This document shows positions 52,902 through 62,131 of a stretch of DNA of 64,000 nt, in pieces. Positions within the stretch are counted from its first letter, which is position 1; every line of letters begins with the position of its first letter. A model generated the notes under the pieces. That model did not search any database. It was not told the DNA's origin and worked only from the letters and a program-made list of their open reading frames with translations. The stretch comes from UBA2033 sp035345875. GTDB lineage: Bacteria > Spirochaetota > Leptospiria > Leptospirales > Leptospiraceae. The DNA lies in contig DAORDH010000001.1 of assembly GCA_035345875.1 (NCBI GenBank), forward strand, positions 186,001 through 250,000, in the 5' to 3' direction. The position numbers were made by a program, and so were the translations under genes.

Positions 52902-53471
52902 TCAAGAATGTTTTTGTGATTTAATTTTTTTTCTAATTTCTTTACCTCTTTTCTTATTTAAATCTAGAATGTGTTTTAGTCTTTCCATGCGAAGAGGAGA
53001 ACGATGAAACATTTTCATAAAAACTTTTTCTTTCATATTATACCAACGGGCTTTTGAATGAGCATATATTTCGCCTGTCGTTGGAGAGTGAATGGTTGCC
53101 TTTGTGTAAAGCCTTCTATTTTTAGCGATTGTGATCCAAGCTCTGCATTCCACTTCTTCTTCAAGAGGACATGCTTTATCGTATTTTACAAAAAGTTGAT
53201 CTGTCATTACAAAATGACCTGCATGAAAACACATAACACCTTGTGCTTCATCTAAAAGGGAAGCAAGAATTCCACCATGCACAAAGCCCGGGGCACCTTC
53301 ATAGAATTTTTCAAATACAAATTTAAATCGAACTTCTCCTGCCTGAGCATCGAAAGGAAAATCAGCATGAAGTCCACGCGAGTTATCAGGACCACAGCCA
53401 AAACAGTTTGTATGATGCCAGTCCTGTCCGATAAGACTTGGTCCTACATTGTGTAATTCTTCCTCGTTCAT
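52902..53471 (-). CDS. THEM4-like hotdog thioesterase
   Basis: A 189-residue hotdog protein with an N-terminal TNCFGCGPDNSRGLH motif typical of the THEM4/PaaI branch. GAPGFVHGGILASLLDEAQGVMCFHAG is the active-site helix with the conserved Asp in LLDEA, and VKYDKACPLEEEVECRAWI is the next strand pair. The last 50 residues are very basic and unlike the family core. It lies 8 bp upstream of nothing on its strand, being the last gene after murC with a 7-bp gap, and may be cotranscribed with the wall cluster. Confidence 0.84.
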   Translation of the reverse strand: MNEEELHNVGPSLIGQDWHHTNCFGCGPDNSRGLHADFPFDAQAGEVRFKFVFEKFYEGAPGFVHGGILASLLDEAQGVMCFHAGHFVMTDQLFVKYDKACPLEEEVECRAWITIAKNRRLYTKATIHSPTTGEIYAHSKARWYNMKEKVFMKMFHRSPLRMERLKHILDLNKKRGKEIRKKIKSQKHS

Positions 53472-53478
53472 ACTAGCC

Positions 53479-54855
53479 TCATTTTAAAAATTCTTCTGCC
53501 CAGCTTCTTACATTTCCAGCACCTAGACTCACTAGATAATCTCCTGATAAAATGTATTTCTTTAAGATTGAGACGTCACGCGATATGTCACCTGTTAAAA
53601 GAATCGTTCTTTCCTTGTTGACTAGATGATCGTAAATGAGTTCTGTAGAAATTCCCTCAATTGGAGATTCTCCTGCCGAATAAATCGGAAGCAAAAAAAG
53701 CAAATCACTTTCATCTAAGGCTTTTGCAAATTCTTCATAATGATCTCTCGTTCTAGTATAACGATGAGGCTGAAATAGAATACAGCATTTTGCCCCTACG
53801 GGTCTCATCCTTTTAATGGACTGAATCACTGCAAGAATTTCTGTTGGATGATGTCCGTAGTCATCATAGACGTGAATGTTATTTTGATTTCCTAAAAGTT
53901 CTAATCTTCTTTTAACACCAGTATATCCATTTAGAATTTCAATGGATGCATGAACTTCAATCCCAGCAGTTTCTGCCGCAAGTAAGGCAGCAAAAGAATT
54001 TTTAAGATAATGATCTCCAGCATACGGAAGCTTTATTTTTAATATTTCTCCTTGTCTAAAAAAGCTTAACTCATTATCAAAAATTTCAAATGGTTCTATT
54101 TGCAACTCTGGAAATTTTGCTGAAAGGTTTGCCGCTTTAGAAGCTTCTATATAGCCAATAATATTTTTTTGATCTTCTAGTAAATCAATCGCATCTTCTA
54201 CACCTTTATCACCTAAATACACAATGGAGGTTGAAGATTTTTTATTGTGAATAAATTTTGCAAAGGCTTCTAGTAATGCGTCTGTCGTTTTATAAAAATC
54301 GAGATGGTCGTTGTCTATATTCGTAACTATTTTTATATCTGCTTTGTGATTTAGAAAGGTTCCGTCTGATTCGTCAGATTCATAAACGCCCCATTTCCCG
54401 TTATCCCATTTACCACCTCGGTCATTTAAATAGCCTACCTCGCCTCCAAGCATAATCGATGGTCTCTCTCCAGCTTCTAGTAGAATCTGACCAGTCATTG
54501 CGGTTGTTGTAGTTTTCCCATGTGAACCTGCTACAGCGATTGAAAATTTCTTTGAAAATAATTCATGAAGCAACTCGGATCGGTGAATGAGTGTTTTGTG
54601 AAGAGATAGAGCCTTTTGGAAAACAGGATGATTTTCTTTTACTGCACTCGAATAAACGATGTAATCAATCCCATCTAGATTTACATTTTCAGGATCATGT
54701 GTGATTCTCGCTCCGCGCATTTCCAATTTTTTTACTGTATCTGATTGTGCTTTATCGTATCCACTAACGTCTATTTTTAAATCAAGTAATATATGGGCAA
54801 GGGAGGACATCCCTGATCCCCCAATACCAATAAAAAAAGGTTTTTTGTCTCGCAA
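53479..54855 (-). CDS. murC: UDP-N-acetylmuramate-L-alanine ligase
   Basis: First amino acid ligase of peptidoglycan precursor synthesis. Motifs: GIGGSGMSSLAHILLD, AVAGSHGKTTTTAMTG (ATP loop), YESDESDGTFLNH, TNIDNDHLDFY, VYDDYGHHPTEILAVI and FQPHRYTRT. The start is TTG at 54855, with AAGGAAT in the last codons of murG at proper spacing, 2 bp after the murG stop. The 458 residues are full length. Confidence 0.95.
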   Translation of the reverse strand: MRDKKPFFIGIGGSGMSSLAHILLDLKIDVSGYDKAQSDTVKKLEMRGARITHDPENVNLDGIDYIVYSSAVKENHPVFQKALSLHKTLIHRSELLHELFSKKFSIAVAGSHGKTTTTAMTGQILLEAGERPSIMLGGEVGYLNDRGGKWDNGKWGVYESDESDGTFLNHKADIKIVTNIDNDHLDFYKTTDALLEAFAKFIHNKKSSTSIVYLGDKGVEDAIDLLEDQKNIIGYIEASKAANLSAKFPELQIEPFEIFDNELSFFRQGEILKIKLPYAGDHYLKNSFAALLAAETAGIEVHASIEILNGYTGVKRRLELLGNQNNIHVYDDYGHHPTEILAVIQSIKRMRPVGAKCCILFQPHRYTRTRDHYEEFAKALDESDLLFLLPIYSAGESPIEGISTELIYDHLVNKERTILLTGDISRDVSILKKYILSGDYLVSLGAGNVRSWAEEFLK

Positions 54856-54857
54856 GA

Positions 54858-55934
54858 TTATTCCTTGAAAAAAAATTGAATTGTATCTGAGGAGGCATTT
54901 ACCCTCCCAGCACTCAGTGCTTTTTCTGTAATAGGCAAAAGGGATTCTCTATTCTTAGCAATATTCACAAGTATAGAAACTAACTTTGTATTATTTTCAT
55001 CCGTTTGATTTAAAACCCAAGCTCCTGCTTGATTTTCAAAATATTCTGCATTGGCGACTTGGTGATTGTCCGCAGCATAAGGATAAGGAATTAAGATTTG
55101 TGGGAGTCCATACACTGCACATTCAGATATAACTCCTGCCCCTGATCTTGCAATTACTAAGTTTGCCCATTCATAATGAGTTTTCATATTTTCAGAATAA
55201 GAAATGATATCAGCTGACTTTTCTGTCTTCGCTTTTGCCTCATCGTAAAGAGATGTGCCTGTTAAGATTCTAAAGCTGAAATTCTTTGCTATCTCCGGAT
55301 TGTTCATGGAGTTGATTACAATATTGTTAATCTGTCTTGCTCCCTGAGAACCACCCATAACCAAAACATTTAACTTTTCTTTTTTATTGACTACTTGTGA
55401 TTTATTTGAAGTGGATTTTGTGTCTGGGATTATTTTTTTTCGAAGTGGATTTCCCAAAATTTTGTAAGAAATATTTTTAAAACCATTTTCATTGACTGGT
55501 GGAAAACTAAATGCAATTTTATCCGCGTATTTATGAAAAACACGAGTGACTTTCCCAACGATTCTATTTTGTTCACACAAAAATATTTTCTTTTTAAATA
55601 GCACTGCATATAGTAGAGCGGGTAATGAGGAATAGCCGCCCATAGCAATCACGCAATCTACATTTAATTTTCTAAACTGAAAAACAGTTTTTACAAAATT
55701 TATTAAGAATAAAAATGGAAAGGTTAAAAAATTACTCAATTGTGGGGTATTGTGCCAAATAACTGGACAAGGCGAGTCTCTTAAATCAGGATTGTCTTTA
55801 TTTCGAATTAAAGAGTGAATTGCAAGACTTTCAAAACCTAATTCCTGTTTTTGATCCATTAAACTTTCGGCGAGTGCAATTCCCGGAGAAATATGCCCGC
55901 CCGTTCCACCGGCTGCAATGATTATAGAACGCAT
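54858..55934 (-). CDS. murG: MurG glycosyltransferase (lipid II synthase)
   Basis: Transfers GlcNAc from UDP-GlcNAc to lipid I on the inner membrane face. Signatures: IIIAAGGTGGHISPGIALAE, AMGGYSSLPALLYAV, LVMGGSQGARQINNIV, and VIARSGAGVISECAVYGLPQILIPYPYAADNHQVANAEYFE. I use the ATG at 55934, which shares its A with the ftsW stop; a GTG at 55937 is next to it. About 358 residues, normal length. Between ftsW and murC in the minus-strand cluster. Confidence 0.96.
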   Translation of the reverse strand: MRSIIIAAGGTGGHISPGIALAESLMDQKQELGFESLAIHSLIRNKDNPDLRDSPCPVIWHNTPQLSNFLTFPFLFLINFVKTVFQFRKLNVDCVIAMGGYSSLPALLYAVLFKKKIFLCEQNRIVGKVTRVFHKYADKIAFSFPPVNENGFKNISYKILGNPLRKKIIPDTKSTSNKSQVVNKKEKLNVLVMGGSQGARQINNIVINSMNNPEIAKNFSFRILTGTSLYDEAKAKTEKSADIISYSENMKTHYEWANLVIARSGAGVISECAVYGLPQILIPYPYAADNHQVANAEYFENQAGAWVLNQTDENNTKLVSILVNIAKNRESLLPITEKALSAGRVNASSDTIQFFFKE

Positions 55935-57085
55935 CACGTGATATGTTCCCTCTTTGTTATATTAATTAGTATTCCAAGTGAAATCATAATAGTTAAAAGG
56001 GAAGACCCTCCATAACTCATAAATGGAAGACTGATTCCAGTTATAGGAAATAGCCCTGTAACTACAAATAAATTTATTATTATTTGAATGCTAATCATAA
56101 GAAGAATTCCTGAGCCTAATAAGAATCCAAATGGTTCATTGACTCTTCTTACAAGCGAAAAACCTCTTACAATTAAAAAAGTGAATAATCCTAGTAACAC
56201 AAGAAATCCGATAAATCCATAATCTTGGACAAAGGTTGCTACAATAAAATCTGTATGATTATATGGAAGGGACTTGTGCGAGTGACTCGTTGATATCTGA
56301 TTTCCAAACCATCCACTTTCCATAAAGGCTCTAAATGAGGAATAGAGTTGAAAACCATCACCATCCTTATCACTGTAAGGATTGAGCCAAACCTCTATTC
56401 TTTTGCGCCAATAGCTTACTCTATAAACTAGAAATAATATCAAAGGAATTGTGGACAAAAACCCAATCACCAATTTCTTTACAGGAAATCCATTTAGAAA
56501 AATGAGAGCAAGTATCATTCCTGAAATTTGAAGTGTAGTCCCAAGCGCTGGCTCTAACATAATTAACAATAGAATAAGACCAATGGCAATACCCGGAATC
56601 AAATAGGTTTTGATTGTTTTTTCTTGGATATGACTTAGCTTAACAAAGAAAGCTGATAGATAAATCAGAACAGCGATTTTACAAAATTCACTTGGTTGCA
56701 ATTGAAACGGACCAAAACCAATCCATCTATGGAAATTTCTCCCTGCTTGTGTTTTTACAGTTTTGCTAAGACCTGGAATAAATACTAAAATGAGAAGCAC
56801 AATAGAAAGAACTATTAGATAAACAGCATAGTGTTGAAAAATGCGATAGGGGATAATGGCAAACACAATAAAAAAGAAAAAAGAAAGTCCCATCCAAATC
56901 GCTTGTTTTTTTAAAAAAAAATAAGGGTCTTCTGTTAGCTTGTGCGCTGTTACAGTGGAACCAGAAAAAAGAGCTGAAATTCCAACTAATAGCAAAATAA
57001 TAATTATATAAATAAGAGGAAGGTCTATAGGTGTTTTACCGATTACAGTAAAATTTTTAAACCATTCTCTAATAAAACGAATCAT
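55934..57085 (-). CDS. ftsW: FtsW-type SEDS glycosyltransferase
   Basis: Polymerises lipid II into septal glycan strands together with a class B PBP. About ten membrane helices. SEDS motifs: AGRNFHRWIGFGPFQLQPSEFCKIAVLIYLSAF, LEPALGTTLQI, SSFRAFMESGWFGNQISTSHSHKSLPYNHTDFIVATFVQDYGFIG, and the end GISLPFMSYGGSSLL. The 383 residues fit FtsW or RodA; placement next to murG and mraY favours FtsW. It is 1 bp after mraY and overlaps murG. Confidence 0.93.
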   Translation of the reverse strand: MIRFIREWFKNFTVIGKTPIDLPLIYIIIILLLVGISALFSGSTVTAHKLTEDPYFFLKKQAIWMGLSFFFFIVFAIIPYRIFQHYAVYLIVLSIVLLILVFIPGLSKTVKTQAGRNFHRWIGFGPFQLQPSEFCKIAVLIYLSAFFVKLSHIQEKTIKTYLIPGIAIGLILLLIMLEPALGTTLQISGMILALIFLNGFPVKKLVIGFLSTIPLILFLVYRVSYWRKRIEVWLNPYSDKDGDGFQLYSSFRAFMESGWFGNQISTSHSHKSLPYNHTDFIVATFVQDYGFIGFLVLLGLFTFLIVRGFSLVRRVNEPFGFLLGSGILLMISIQIIINLFVVTGLFPITGISLPFMSYGGSSLLTIMISLGILINITKREHIT

Positions 57086-57086
57086 C

Positions 57087-58196
57087 TTATTGTATTCTCA
57101 AAGTGGATAACGCGAATAAAGCAAGTATAACACCTACTATCCAAAAACGAATTACTATTTTTGTTTCCTTTATTCCCATTAATTCGAAATGATGATGGAG
57201 CGGCGCCATTTTAAATATACGTTTTCCAGTTAATTTAAAAGAAGCGACTTGTAGCATAACGCTTATCGCTTCCGCGACAAAGATTCCACCTAAGATAAAA
57301 AGCAAAATTTCCTTTTTTAACATAACTGCGATCATTCCTAGAGTGGCTCCCAGAAATAAAGATCCAGTGTCTCCCATAAAAACTTCCGCAGGGTGAGTAT
57401 TGAACCATAAAAAACCGAGGAGGGCGCCTGCTAAGGCAGAAAGGAAAACAGAGTATTCATGAGCTCCTTGTAAATATGGTATATTCAAATAGTTAGCAGC
57501 AATCGGGGTGCCTGACGCATAGGCAATGATTCCAAACGTAATTGTTGCGATCATTACGGTTCCAGTCGCAAGACCATCCAATCCATCTGTAAGATTTACT
57601 CCATGAGAACTTCCGATGATTACTAAAATAGAAAATGGAATCGCAAGTATTCCTAAATTAATGACAGGTCCTTTGATAAAAGGTAAAAATAAATCTGTTA
57701 AAGTAAAAGAAACACCACGTCCCGCTGTATGCGCTTCTCCTGTTAAAAAATAAAAAGTAAAACAAAAAGCAAAAGCAATTAGAACAGATAATAAAAACTT
57801 TACTCTGCTTTTCATCCCCCCTTTAATTTTGAGAATTGCCTTTTCGTAATCATCTCTAAATCCGAGCATAGAAAATAGAAAACTAAAAACAGTTAGTAGG
57901 ATTAGGTTTAAGTTTTTTAAATTGCCCCAAAGTAAAATAGATAATATCAAGGTGGAAATAATCATTAACCCACCCATTGTAGGAGTTCCCGCTTTGACTG
58001 CATGGGACTGGGGACCATCGGTTCGAACTGTTTCGCTAAACTTGAGTTTATATAAAAAAGCAATGATTCTCTTTCCTAAAACAAAGGATAAAACCATTGC
58101 TGTTAGACCAGCCATCAGTGCTCTAAATGTAACATAGTTAAAAATTCTAAGAACACCAATATCAGAACCAAATAGATCATATATTAATTGAAACAT
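57087..58196 (-). CDS. mraY: phospho-MurNAc-pentapeptide transferase
   Basis: Makes lipid I from UDP-MurNAc-pentapeptide and undecaprenyl phosphate. Ten membrane helices are expected. Motifs: VRTDGPQSHAVKAGTPTMGG, FRDDYEKAI (the family's DDxxK step), NLTDGLDGLATGT and FMGDTGSLFLGA, and the His-rich MAPLHHHFELMGI. The ATG at 58196 gives 369 residues, usual for MraY, and lies 7 bp after the murE stop; the longer frame from 58283 runs into murE. Confidence 0.96.
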   Translation of the reverse strand: MFQLIYDLFGSDIGVLRIFNYVTFRALMAGLTAMVLSFVLGKRIIAFLYKLKFSETVRTDGPQSHAVKAGTPTMGGLMIISTLILSILLWGNLKNLNLILLTVFSFLFSMLGFRDDYEKAILKIKGGMKSRVKFLLSVLIAFAFCFTFYFLTGEAHTAGRGVSFTLTDLFLPFIKGPVINLGILAIPFSILVIIGSSHGVNLTDGLDGLATGTVMIATITFGIIAYASGTPIAANYLNIPYLQGAHEYSVFLSALAGALLGFLWFNTHPAEVFMGDTGSLFLGATLGMIAVMLKKEILLFILGGIFVAEAISVMLQVASFKLTGKRIFKMAPLHHHFELMGIKETKIVIRFWIVGVILALFALSTLRIQ

Positions 58197-58203
58197 AAAG
58201 AGT

Positions 58204-59718
58204 TTATCTCCTACTAATTTCATCTTGGCTGAAAGCCTCAATGAGTTCTCTTGCATCACTGAAATCTTCTCGTTTTGTTCCAATAATCTGAACTGTTTCG
58301 TGACCTTTTCCAGCTACGAGTAAAAGACCGTCATCTGGTAAAATCTCAATTCCCTTTTTAATTGCCTGTCTTCGATTTGTAATTCTTAAAAAAGATTTGA
58401 ATTTTTTAGGAAAGCCGGCTTGGATTTCATCTAAAATCAATTCTGGATCTTCTGATCTTGGATTATCAGATGTGATGATTACTAAATCTGCTAGTTTAGC
58501 AGCAATGGAGCCCATAATAGGTCTTTTGGTTTTATCTCTATCTCCACCGCATCCAAAAAGACAAATGATTTTGCTGTGGGGAATTTCTTGCATACTTTTT
58601 AATACATTTTGTAATGCGTCAGGTGTATGAGCATAATCCACAATAGCCACACGAGTCTTTTTGCTATTATAAACAATTTGGAATCTTCCATTGACAGGAA
58701 TTAAGTTTCCAACTGTATTTCGAATCGATTCTGTCTCAAGACCAAGCGCGCGTGAGGCGACAATCGCAAGGGAAACATTTAAAAAGTTAAAATTACCTAA
58801 TAGATTCGTAGTAAAGTTAACTTGCTGATTTCCTTTTTCTTTAAAATCAAAGTCAATTCCCTTAAGCGATAATTCATTTAGCTTGGTTTCAAATTGTTTT
58901 CCCTTTCCGAGAAGTAAAAGGTTTATTTTTAATTTTGCTTTTTTGATTAGGGAAAGCATTTTGTCTGAGCCACTGGAATCTACAGACATGGCAGCAAACG
59001 TATTTTCGTGACATGACTTGGATAGTAGTTTAAAAAGTAAGAATTTACTTTTTAAATAATCATTCATTGTTTTGTGAAAATCCAAATGATCTCTCGTTAG
59101 ATTTGTAAATAAAGCCCCATAAATGTGGAGACCATTCAACCTTCCTAGTTTTAGACCATGAGAACTTGCTTCCATAAATACATATTCAATCTCTTCTTTC
59201 ACCATATCTGCTAATACCGAATTTAAGGTGCTAGCATCTGGGGTAGTGTATCCTGTTTGAATCACTTTGTTACCATATTTTGTTTCAATGGTTCCAATAA
59301 TTCCACAGTTTTTATTTTCTCTCGAGAAGATATCATAGAGAATATAAGTCATGGATGTTTTTCCATTCGTTCCAGTTACAGCTATGATTTTACATTTTTT
59401 AGATGGATCGTCTTTTAAAAAAGATGCTATGTATCCATGTAATTGCATTGGATCTTCGGAACAAATTAAAACATTAGGAAATTGCTCTGTTTCATCTAGG
59501 TAGGGACTCGTTTTACGAATTAATATCGTTTTTATATTTTTACTTTTTGCATCTTTTAAATAATCGATTGTTTTATCAGAGAAATCATCATAGACACAAA
59601 ATATATCATTTTCTTCAAGCTTTCGACTATCGGATTGAATATAGTTGATTGGTTCAGAAAGATTTCCGCTTGTTAAGGAAATCTTTTTAAAATTTTTAAG
59701 TAATTCAGAAATTAACAT
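58204..59718 (-). CDS. murE: UDP-MurNAc-tripeptide synthetase (meso-DAP type)
   Basis: Adds the third amino acid to the precursor peptide. Motifs: YIQSDSRKLEENDIFC, VTGTNGKTSMTYIL, TTPDASTLNSVLADM, EASSHGLKLGR, FTNLTRDHLDFHKTM, VDYAHTPDALQNVL, FGCGGDRDKTKRP and SDNPRSEDP. The DNPR box is the mark of meso-diaminopimelate-adding enzymes, in contrast to the Lys types; other spirochaetes often use ornithine. The 504 residues are full length. It is 38 bp after ftsL. Confidence 0.95.
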   Translation of the reverse strand: MLISELLKNFKKISLTSGNLSEPINYIQSDSRKLEENDIFCVYDDFSDKTIDYLKDAKSKNIKTILIRKTSPYLDETEQFPNVLICSEDPMQLHGYIASFLKDDPSKKCKIIAVTGTNGKTSMTYILYDIFSRENKNCGIIGTIETKYGNKVIQTGYTTPDASTLNSVLADMVKEEIEYVFMEASSHGLKLGRLNGLHIYGALFTNLTRDHLDFHKTMNDYLKSKFLLFKLLSKSCHENTFAAMSVDSSGSDKMLSLIKKAKLKINLLLLGKGKQFETKLNELSLKGIDFDFKEKGNQQVNFTTNLLGNFNFLNVSLAIVASRALGLETESIRNTVGNLIPVNGRFQIVYNSKKTRVAIVDYAHTPDALQNVLKSMQEIPHSKIICLFGCGGDRDKTKRPIMGSIAAKLADLVIITSDNPRSEDPELILDEIQAGFPKKFKSFLRITNRRQAIKKGIEILPDDGLLLVAGKGHETVQIIGTKREDFSDARELIEAFSQDEISRR

Positions 59719-59756
59719 GCTGCTTCTGTTATAATAATTTTCTATAATTGTTTAAT

Positions 59757-60098
59757 TTATTTATAAAATTCAAATGTTTTGTTTTCCGGTGGAAGAATCA
59801 ATGTGCTAATTTTTTTATTCACATAGTTAGCTGCTTGGTTGTTTCGTTTATAGATTGATTCCATTCTTTCTGCTGATGTGTAGGTGGCAATTCCTACTTT
59901 TAACTCATAGTTCTTTTTATAAAGCTCTTCTTTTTTCAATGATAATTTTTTAATTTGTCTGCTCAAGTGAGCATGGTCTATACTTTGCCAAACAAGTAAA
60001 AATAAAACACTTGCAGGCAGGGATATTTTAACCACAGCTAAGGCTATAATGCTAATGGTTGTCTTTATTTCTTTTTTATCAAACTTTGTTACTATCAT
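59757..60098 (-). CDS. ftsL: FtsL-like division protein
   Basis: A 113-residue protein with a short cytosolic head, one membrane helix (TTISIIALAVVKISLPASVLFLLVW) and a periplasmic leucine/lysine coiled coil (SRQIKKLSLKKEELYKKNYELKV). This matches FtsL architecture and its usual place right after rsmH (4-bp overlap). Sequence identity in FtsL is always weak, so the call rests on layout and position. The expected ftsI (PBP3) gene does not follow; murE does. Confidence 0.75.
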   Translation of the reverse strand: MIVTKFDKKEIKTTISIIALAVVKISLPASVLFLLVWQSIDHAHLSRQIKKLSLKKEELYKKNYELKVGIATYTSAERMESIYKRNNQAANYVNKKISTLILPPENKTFEFYK

Positions 60099-61006
60099 AA
60101 CGCCTTTATTACTCGTAATTTAGCAGAACGGGAAGATGGATTTTGTTTTATTTCCTCTTCTTTTGGAAGAATCGGTTTTTTAGTTAAAATTTCGAACTTA
60201 CCATCTTTGCTTTTTTCTCTAAAAACCTGTTTCACTATCCTATCTTCTAAAGAATGAAAAGAAATCACGCAGAAAATCCCATCTTTATCTAAAAGATTGA
60301 GTAGTGCTTCCAATCCTTTTTTTATATGTCCTAACTCATCATTTACTTCTATACGAATTGCCTGAAAAATTCGAAAAGAGGGATGCGTTTTATCTGGCCA
60401 AAATTTTCTAGGAATCACTGATTCTACGATCTTAGCCAATTCTTGTGTTGTTTGGATTGGTTTTTTTCTTCTAACTAAAACGATTTTCTCAACAATCTTC
60501 TTTGTCCAGTTCTCCTCTCCATATTCTCGGAAGATTTGCGATAATTTTTCAGCCTTATATTTATTCACAACATCGAAAGCAGTCAATCTTCCTGATTCAT
60601 CTAGTCTCATATCTAGATTTTCGTTGGTTTTAAAGCTAAATCCCCTTTCTCTTCCAATCAAATGAAAGGTAGATATACCTAAATCGAGTAGAATTCCATT
60701 TACTTTCTGTGTCTGGAAAGCTTCTTCAATATCTTTCGATAGAATTTCAGAGAAATTACCTTCTCTCAAAAAAACTCTATCTAAATATTTTTTCAATCTC
60801 TCTGAAGCTCTTTCTAACATTATACTATCTCTATCATTTAGTAAAACTTTAGAGTTTGGAAAATGTTCTAGTAAAATCTGGGTATGCCCACCTTCACCTG
60901 CAGTTCCATCAATGAAACGTATCTCATTTTCTCTGCCCAATTCAGTAAAATAGGAGATAATCTCTTCCGGCATTACGGATACATGTGTCAATTGGAAGTC
61001 TGTCAT
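60095..61006 (-). CDS. rsmH: 16S rRNA (cytosine1402-N4) methyltransferase
   Basis: Methylates C1402 of 16S rRNA using SAM. Signatures: HVSVMPEEIISYF, FIDGTAGEGGHTQILLEHFP (SAM site), GILLDLGISTFHL, RGFSFKTNENLDMRLD, RTFQAIRIEVNDEL-type FRIFQAIRIEVNDELGHI, and FHSLEDRIVKQVFR. The 303 residues are normal. The start follows the preceding stop directly, with GGAG upstream. It heads the core dcw cluster; mraZ is not upstream, where it would usually be. Confidence 0.96.
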   Translation of the reverse strand: MTDFQLTHVSVMPEEIISYFTELGRENEIRFIDGTAGEGGHTQILLEHFPNSKVLLNDRDSIMLERASERLKKYLDRVFLREGNFSEILSKDIEEAFQTQKVNGILLDLGISTFHLIGRERGFSFKTNENLDMRLDESGRLTAFDVVNKYKAEKLSQIFREYGEENWTKKIVEKIVLVRRKKPIQTTQELAKIVESVIPRKFWPDKTHPSFRIFQAIRIEVNDELGHIKKGLEALLNLLDKDGIFCVISFHSLEDRIVKQVFREKSKDGKFEILTKKPILPKEEEIKQNPSSRSAKLRVIKAL

Positions 61007-62131
61007 TTATTTACAAAACTCCGGAAATAGGGTCTGAGATGTAGCCAGTTTTTTTAAATAAATTTCTTTTGGTAAAATTTTTAATTTCTTAATCTCAAAA
61101 TATTCAATCAGTGTGGATGTGTAAGAAACCGCATAACAAAGATTATATGCATTTTTCTTTTTAATTCCTTTTTTTTGTATCTCATCAATAGTTAGAGAAC
61201 AATACTCCCTTCCTATGCTATTTAATTCATCTAAAGTTAAATCATTTTTGTTTGGGTAGTAATAATTGAAGAGTGCGCCTGTTGCGAACACCTCCTCATA
61301 TTGATTCAATTTTGTTTTTCCAATCGAACTAATTTTATTTGGCTTCGACATATTCTCCAAGAGAAACTGTTTACATCTATCAAAAGAACTCGATTCACTT
61401 TTAAAGAAAGAAGAAATCGGCTGTCTGCATGCATTGATTCCTGGCTTAATAGTAGAAATTTCTTCTAAGAAAGTTTGATATCCTACTTTTGCAGAGGGAA
61501 CTTTTGACTCTCTATTACTTTCCGTTATGACTTCTATAGTATCCGTTCCAATTTGCAGCAATGCAGCAGAAGAAATATTTTCCTTAGAAAGAATTTCTTT
61601 CAGAGTCAGTTTTGCTTCTTCATCGCCTGTTAATAGTTTAGATTTAACGTTTAACTTCTCAGATATAAAATAATCTTCAACTTCCTTTAGGACTTGTTTA
61701 GATTCATTTGGCTTTGCTGTATTAAAGCTACCACTAGAAATATATCCTACGCTTTTAATTCTATTTTTTAGAGAAGGTCTTGCCAGTTCCAACTCAGCCA
61801 GACCTTTGTATATTTGATCTAACGTTTCTCTAGGAGTTAGATTTGCATAACTTGTATTATCTGCGAAGTATTCTACACATCTAGAATATTCTAATGGTTT
61901 CTCTGCTTTGCATTCATAGCTTTGATTTTCTTGCTTTTGAACTTCAAAAATGCAAAACTCAGTAGCATAGCCTGTTGAATTTAAAACTAAATGAACAGTT
62001 TGATTCACCGAATCCTTTTTTTTTGTGGATAAAGCTTTACAACCAAGTAAGAAAAAACTCAATAAGATAAACGAAAAAATAATTCTATTCTTACTTACTT
62101 GATTGTAAAAAAAATTTACAGTTGAAATCAA
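61007..62131 (-). CDS. lipoprotein resembling a degenerate GDA1/CD39 apyrase
   Basis: The start is TTG (62131), directly after the SDR stop, with GAGG upstream. The signal ends FFLLGC (Cys31), so it is an envelope lipoprotein. The order of blocks follows nucleoside triphosphate diphosphohydrolases: a phosphate-loop-like LNSTGYATEF (about 50-58), SVGYISSGSFN (about 128-136), LLTGDEEAKLT (about 167-177), LLQIGTDTIEV (about 191-201), then Cys-containing helices (INACRQPISSFF, FDRCKQFLLEN, EYCSLTIDEI, NLCYAVSYTSTLIEYF). The usual catalytic Asp/Gly residues (DxGSSGT, DLGGAST) are altered, so it may not hydrolyse nucleotides. A Ppx/GppA origin is the alternative. Confidence 0.6.
   Translation of the reverse strand: MISTVNFFYNQVSKNRIIFSFILLSFFLLGCKALSTKKKDSVNQTVHLVLNSTGYATEFCIFEVQKQENQSYECKAEKPLEYSRCVEYFADNTSYANLTPRETLDQIYKGLAELELARPSLKNRIKSVGYISSGSFNTAKPNESKQVLKEVEDYFISEKLNVKSKLLTGDEEAKLTLKEILSKENISSAALLQIGTDTIEVITESNRESKVPSAKVGYQTFLEEISTIKPGINACRQPISSFFKSESSSFDRCKQFLLENMSKPNKISSIGKTKLNQYEEVFATGALFNYYYPNKNDLTLDELNSIGREYCSLTIDEIQKKGIKKKNAYNLCYAVSYTSTLIEYFEIKKLKILPKEIYLKKLATSQTLFPEFCK

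Noticed and set aside
61007..62131. Exopolyphosphatase (Ppx/GppA) as name for the lipoprotein before rsmH
   Set aside because: The fold may be shared, but the lipoprotein signal and Cys-rich C-terminal helices fit GDA1/CD39 better, and the active-site motifs are too eroded for either activity name.
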